43,636 bases of DNA from Hallella mizrahii. Lineage in GTDB: Bacteria > Bacteroidota > Bacteroidia > Bacteroidales > Bacteroidaceae. The notes under the pieces were generated by a model. It saw nothing but the letters and a program-made list of their open reading frames with translations. It was not told where the DNA came from and did no database searches. Shown here one piece after another: positions 39,872 to 43,636 of the stretch (the first letter of the stretch is position 1; each line of letters opens with the position of its first letter). The stretch is taken from the NCBI RefSeq assembly GCF_009695775.1, contig NZ_VUNG01000035.1:1-43636 (forward strand). Reading direction: 5' to 3'. The position numbers and the translations under genes were made by a program.

Positions 39872-40633
39872 TTACATGTTCATACCGCCGTCGACCTGAA
39901 TGACCTGTCCCGAGACATAGCTGGAGAGGTCGGAAGCCAGATAGACAGCTGTGTCGGCGATGTCGTTGACCGTACCGGCACGACGTACGGGGATATGGCT
40001 GACCCACTGCTTGCGCACGGGCTCGGGCAGAGCCTGCGTCATAGCAGTGTCGATGAATCCCGGAGCGATGGCGTTGGCACGGATGCCCTTGGGACCCATC
40101 TCCTGAGCGATGCTCTTGGCCAGAGCGATCAAACCTGCCTTGGAAGCCGAGTAGTTGCACTGTCCGGCATTGCCATGCACGCCGACGACCGAGCTCATGT
40201 TGATGATACGGCCGTCGCGCTGACGCATCATATACGGAATACAAGCATGGATGAAGTTGAAGGCACTCTTGAGGTTCACAGCGATGACAGCGTCCCACTG
40301 TGCCTCGGTCATGCGCAGCATCAGTCCGTCCTTGGTGATACCGGCGTTGTTGACCAGGATCTCCACAGAGCCAAAGTCAGCCACAACCTGCTTCACGGTA
40401 GCCTCGGTCTGCGCAAAGTCAGCAGCATTGCTGGCGTAGCCCTTGGCTTTCACGCCCAGAGCGTTGAGCTCACGCTCGGTCTCCAGACCGCCGTGCTCCT
40501 CGTCGATAGCGAGGTCGGTGAAGGCGATGTTAGCACCTTCCTGAGCGAAACGCAGGGCAATGGCCTTGCCGATACCACGGGCAGCACCGGTGATGAGCGC
40601 GGTCTTACCCTCCAATAATCCTTTCTTTTCCAT
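39872..40633 (-). CDS. fabG: 3-oxoacyl-ACP reductase (FabG)
   Basis: The start at 40633 (MEKKGLLEGKTALITGAARG) gives 253 residues, the normal length. NAD(P)H-binding TGAARGIG and NNAG, and the catalytic Ser-Tyr-Lys set in NMSSVVGV...CNYSASKAG are all present. It reduces 3-oxoacyl-ACP in fatty acid elongation. The same frame stays open for ~600 codons upstream, antisense to the metallophosphoesterase gene, but this is not coding. The gene has its own promoter box and terminator. Confidence 0.96.
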   Translation of the reverse strand: MEKKGLLEGKTALITGAARGIGKAIALRFAQEGANIAFTDLAIDEEHGGLETERELNALGVKAKGYASNAADFAQTEATVKQVVADFGSVEILVNNAGITKDGLMLRMTEAQWDAVIAVNLKSAFNFIHACIPYMMRQRDGRIINMSSVVGVHGNAGQCNYSASKAGLIALAKSIAQEMGPKGIRANAIAPGFIDTAMTQALPEPVRKQWVSHIPVRRAGTVNDIADTAVYLASDLSSYVSGQVIQVDGGMNM

Positions 40634-40689
40634 AACGTTTAGAGTTGTTATTTGATCAATTAATATGTCCCAAAATGTTATTCTCAGCG

Positions 40690-40697
40690 CAAAGTTA
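40690..40697 (-). promoter_or_regulatory. -7 box of fabG
   Basis: TAACTTTG on the minus strand, 57 bases before the fabG start. It faces the divergent box at 40751-40758. Confidence 0.55.
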
Positions 40698-40750
40698 CGA
40701 AATATTGACGGAATAAAAGCACAAAAAGCCATAAAGTCATGATTATTATG

Positions 40751-40758
40751 TAACTTTG
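40751..40758 (+). promoter_or_regulatory. -7 box of the metallophosphoesterase gene
   Basis: TAACTTTG, 20 bases before the ATG at 40778. The TTG start at 40763 would lie at the transcription start itself, which favours 40778. Confidence 0.55.
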
Positions 40759-40777
40759 TAGGTTGAAAGGCTTCACA

Positions 40778-42568
40778 ATGGATAAGAAAGAGAAACGACA
40801 TACCATCCTGCTCACCTTGGCAGCCCTGATCGCCACCTTGGTGGTGGTGGCTGCTGTGGTCGCTGTCTGGCATCAGCCCGACGATGCCGACGATCCGCAC
40901 AAGCAGACTGCTTCGGCCGTGGCGCGTCATGCCGACACGGTGCGCGACACCATGCACCGCGCCCTCAAGCCCCATCTGCAGAAGCCGATTCCCAAGCCAT
41001 CGCTGATGATACAGGGCACGCTGCGTCGCACCGACGGCACGCCCGTGCCCGCCGTGACGGTCAGCGACGGCATCGAATGTGTGAAGACCGACTCGCTGGG
41101 CCACTATGCCCTGCGCCGACGCGCCGACGCACACTTTGTCTACTACACCGTTCCCGACTGGGCAGAGGTGCCCACGCACAGCCATAGTGACCACACGGCA
41201 TGCATCTATCAGCGCATCACGCCTACTGACTCGGTCTATGACTTCTGGCTGAAACCGCTGCCCACAGGCAAGGAAAGCCGCTATGCCATGCTCGTCTTCG
41301 GTGACCCACAGGTCACCAACGCCTTCAGTCCTTATTATACCGGCCCCAACGACAACCCCGTGAAGATCACCGACGTGGCACGCTTCTCCAAAGAGACGAT
41401 GGCCGACGTCCGCCAGACCTTGAAAGCCATACCCGGCGACATGCCCGTATACGGACTGAGTATGGGCGACGACGTACAATACTACGGTGGCTTCAACGCT
41501 ACCCTCGAGAAGAAGATACGCAAGACTCTCGGCGCTTCTCGCATGAGGCTGTTCTCTGTCATCGGCAACCACGACCAAGACGGCAAAGACCGCTATAAAC
41601 GCAAATGGGAAGAGGCATGGGGACCCACCGACTACTCGTTTGACCGTGGCGACGAGCACTACGTGTGCTTCAACGACTGCCACTTCTACCGTGGCAGCAT
41701 CTATTGGCAGCCCGGCGAGCTCACCGACCGGCAGATGGCGTGGCTCAAGCAAGACCTCGCGCTGGCCGACAAACAGAAAAAGGTGGTGCTCTGCTATCAC
41801 ATTCCTCTCACCATGGGCACACGACCGAAGAAAGGCGCTGAACCCGTAGGCATTGCCACGGAAGAAGGACACTTCACCTCGTCGCGGCTCACGGAGATCC
41901 TCTTGCTCCTCGACACCTTCAAGGGGGGATACGAACTCTTCTGCGGACACACACACTTTGCCCTGAACCATGAACTTGACTACCACGGACGGCATCTCCT
42001 GGAGCACTGCCATGCAGCAGCCTGCGGAAACATCTGGCAGTCCAACGTTAACATCTGCGGCACGCCCAACGGATACTATATCTATGGCTTCCAAGGTACA
42101 GCCATCTACACCGACTATTATAAAGGCACACGATGGAACCGCATGACACAGATGGCTCTCTTCCGCGCCGACACAGATTTCAACGGTGAGTCGTACGCTG
42201 CCGACTGGAGCCTGCCGCGCGGCAAGGGCGTGATTGTTGCCAACGTCTTCAATGCCGACTCGAGGTGGAAGGTCTATGCCATTGAGAACGGCGTGGAGCA
42301 TCCCATGAAACGCCTCAGCGGTGAGGGACAGGATGCCTTTGCCGTGGGCTATCACCATCGCTACGCGGTATCGGTACCCTATCAGTTCGTAGGTAAGCAC
42401 AACAAATATCTGATCATGAACCATCTCTACTACTACGAGCCCTTGTCGCCCTCAGCAGAGATCACCGTGCGCGCCCATGACCCCTACGGCAATGTGTACC
42501 GCGCCTCGAGCAGGAATGTCATCACGGAGCCTTTCTTCAACTATGCCCATTACTATCCAAACAGGTAA
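40778..42568 (+). CDS. Calcineurin-like metallophosphoesterase, membrane-anchored
   Basis: This 596-residue protein begins with a membrane helix (ILLTLAALIATLVVVAAVVA), so the rest is likely periplasmic. Residues ~75-160 form a small beta domain (MetallophosN-like, starting IQGTLRRTDGTPVPAVTVSD). The catalytic domain has D176 in FGDPQV, MGDDVQYYGG, N264-H265 in GNHDQD, H in CYHIPL and H391, H393 in CGHTH. The last ~140 residues are a second beta domain (MetallophosC-like). Family members with this three-part plan are phosphodiesterases of unknown substrate in Bacteroidetes. The ATG at 40778 was chosen over TTG at 40763. Confidence 0.92.
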   Translation: MDKKEKRHTILLTLAALIATLVVVAAVVAVWHQPDDADDPHKQTASAVARHADTVRDTMHRALKPHLQKPIPKPSLMIQGTLRRTDGTPVPAVTVSDGIECVKTDSLGHYALRRRADAHFVYYTVPDWAEVPTHSHSDHTACIYQRITPTDSVYDFWLKPLPTGKESRYAMLVFGDPQVTNAFSPYYTGPNDNPVKITDVARFSKETMADVRQTLKAIPGDMPVYGLSMGDDVQYYGGFNATLEKKIRKTLGASRMRLFSVIGNHDQDGKDRYKRKWEEAWGPTDYSFDRGDEHYVCFNDCHFYRGSIYWQPGELTDRQMAWLKQDLALADKQKKVVLCYHIPLTMGTRPKKGAEPVGIATEEGHFTSSRLTEILLLLDTFKGGYELFCGHTHFALNHELDYHGRHLLEHCHAAACGNIWQSNVNICGTPNGYYIYGFQGTAIYTDYYKGTRWNRMTQMALFRADTDFNGESYAADWSLPRGKGVIVANVFNADSRWKVYAIENGVEHPMKRLSGEGQDAFAVGYHHRYAVSVPYQFVGKHNKYLIMNHLYYYEPLSPSAEITVRAHDPYGNVYRASSRNVITEPFFNYAHYYPNR

Positions 42569-42604
42569 CTTGTCCTTTGAACGAATCCATAATTGAAGCA
42601 TAAA

Positions 42605-42927
42605 ATGAAAAAGTTTGGATTTAGACATTTGATGTGCGGATGGCTTGCTGTCGTAGTCCTTGCGCTGACTTCATGCGACTCTGAAAATGTGACACCGATT
42701 TCGAGGGCAACTCAGGTTTTGGCTACCGTGTGGGCATTGGCTATGGCTATGGAGACAATTCTGGTTTGTTCGACCAGAAAATCAATGGCGTTGGTGTTCC
42801 GTTGGAGCTAAACTATCTACTCGGAAAGAAGAATAGCAAGTTGGAGCTGGGTTTCGGTGCAAGTCTTACGCTCAAATATCATATTAGAGTGCTTTTTTTG
42901 ATATTGGTATCATATTTTACACCATAA
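42605..42927 (+). pseudogene. Chimeric remnant: lipoprotein signal joined to a barrel-like fragment
   Basis: From ATG 42605 the frame gives MKKFGFRHLMCGWLAVVVLA then LTSCDSENVT, a clear lipoprotein signal. At about 42690 the meaningful reading moves to another frame. That frame reads GFGYRVGIGYGYGD, VGVPLELNYLLGKKNSKLEL and GFGASLTLKY, the style of an outer-membrane beta-barrel protein, ending at a stop at 42927. Two different gene parts appear joined out of frame, or a frameshift hit one gene. The barrel C-terminus is lost. The stretch 42928-43121 holds nothing I can name. Confidence 0.55.
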
Positions 42928-43121
42928 AGCTAACTTTTTTATTTCGAAATACAGCATAACCAATGGAAAAACTGCGTTTAAGAAGTATAAAAATGTGATA
43001 AAGCAGTAGATAGGCTACATTTCTATTGGTTCTTATAGAATGAAAAGGGATGATTGGCAATCATATTCTTTAAGGGAGTCGTTTCAATCTGAATTTTCAA
43101 TTAGTTTGTAGCGATAACCTA

Positions 43122-43636
43122 CTACGACTCGTTTTTCTTTGGCCTTCCTCTTTTTCTCCCTACCTTTTTCGACTTGTATCCCGGTTCACACCCGACTGGG
43201 ATGTCAATCCCAAAAGCCTTTGCAATCTCTACCTGCTTCCCGACAAAAGGCGTTATCTTGGTGGCATGCCCCTGCCGCTCGATACATCTTATGTTTCTCA
43301 TCTCGTCAAGCATGTCAAGCGAAGAGGCGAACATGCTGTGAAGGCCTGTCGTCTTCCAGATGTGTCTGATATATGATCCGATGACCAGTCCGACGAACAA
43401 GACGAACAGCCTGCCGGTCTTACCGTCTTCACTCCAGTTTCTTTGCCTGTCAGAACACATCTCCGTCTTCATCTGCTGGAAGTACTTCTCTTGCTCATCT
43501 CTCAATTTATAGTGAGCCAGAGCTTGCGGTGCCGTCAGATCCAGCCCGAGCGTTACAATGGCGACAAACCCTAAAAGTCTGAGTGAGTCGTTGTACTTCT
43601 TCTCGTTCTTCTCAAACGACACGACATGTCTTTTCT
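43122..43636 (-). mobile_element. IS transposase, C-terminal part (runs off the window)
   Basis: The frame is open to the window edge. It contains YKLRDEQEKYFQQMKTEM and then GRLFVLFVGLVIGSYI, the YxxR-x6-EK type C-terminal signature of IS4/IS1634-group DDE transposases, in which the glutamate is the third catalytic residue. A basic tail (KSKKVGRKRGRPKKNES) ends it. The N-terminal catalytic aspartates lie beyond position 43636, so intactness cannot be judged. The adjoining broken gene at 42605 may have been damaged by this element. Confidence 0.75.

Noticed and set aside
40634..42424. In-frame ~600-codon extension upstream of fabG
   Set aside because: It is antisense to the well-supported metallophosphoesterase gene; FabG has its normal start at 40633, with a promoter box in between.

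Overview
The window reads as chromosomal DNA of a Bacteroidales bacterium, most likely a Prevotella-type member of the Prevotellaceae. Supporting signs are the recurring promoter box TAnnTTTG (often with TTTG 19-20 bases upstream), few Shine-Dalgarno sites, and typical gene neighbourhoods: rprX-rprY, rpsF-rpsR-rplI, DUF4492-cydA-cydB, DUF4199 next to a family 2 glycosyltransferase, gltB-gltD, FecR-type remnants and S9 dipeptidyl peptidase.

Layout. 1-418: repeats only. 419-6605 (minus): glutamate synthase gltB-gltD. 6606-8219: truncated glycosyltransferase, a ~35-bp tandem array made of copies of the 3' end of the adjacent tRNA-Tyr, the tRNA itself, then two dispersed repeats. 8220-11915: coiled-coil lipoprotein, an unrecognised ORF, a DUF234-type ATPase with a nuclease-like tail, and a FecR C-terminal remnant. 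12125-18376 (minus): cytochrome bd operon (DUF4492, cydA, cydB) and a dipeptidyl peptidase/thioesterase pair. 18535-23162 (plus): DUF4199, glycosyltransferase, a small lipoprotein, a beta-rich exported protein, ApbE and a Crp/Fnr regulator. 23425-24653: tRNA-Phe, then a ~1-kb islet bounded by inverted copies of a hairpin repeat. 24912-27275: rprX-rprY. 27478-30343: small membrane protein, ribosomal operon, fabD. 30375-32525: an alpha-amylase-family enzyme fused in frame to an AlaX-like tRNA-editing domain. 32591-36574: an island bounded by 72-bp direct repeats, holding a Crp/Fnr-SMR-MFS cassette between IS5-type remnants, a ~600-bp palindromic structured element and a modular GC-rich repeat array. 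36705-42568: sugar isomerase, HD hydrolase, RluA-type pseudouridine synthase, fabG and a metallophosphoesterase. 42605-43636: a chimeric pseudogene and the C-terminal part of an IS transposase.

How the parts fit. Most genes are core metabolism: nitrogen assimilation (GltBD), microaerobic respiration (CydAB), flavinylation (ApbE), fatty acid synthesis (FabD, FabG), translation (S6, S18, L9, two tRNAs, an rRNA/tRNA modifier), and envelope sensing (RprXY). The accessory material sits between them and is mostly repeat-driven: dispersed palindromic repeats, gene stumps at repeat borders, and one efflux cassette that looks acquired.

The strongest unusual signals are the GH13-AlaX fusion; the pair of cloverleaf-like inverted structures at 35545-35975; the GC-rich repeat modules whose inner core is inverted between two otherwise matching copies; the tRNA-derived array; and the twin palindromic operator candidates in front of the SMR exporter. 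All functional assignments come from motif recognition by eye, without database searches.
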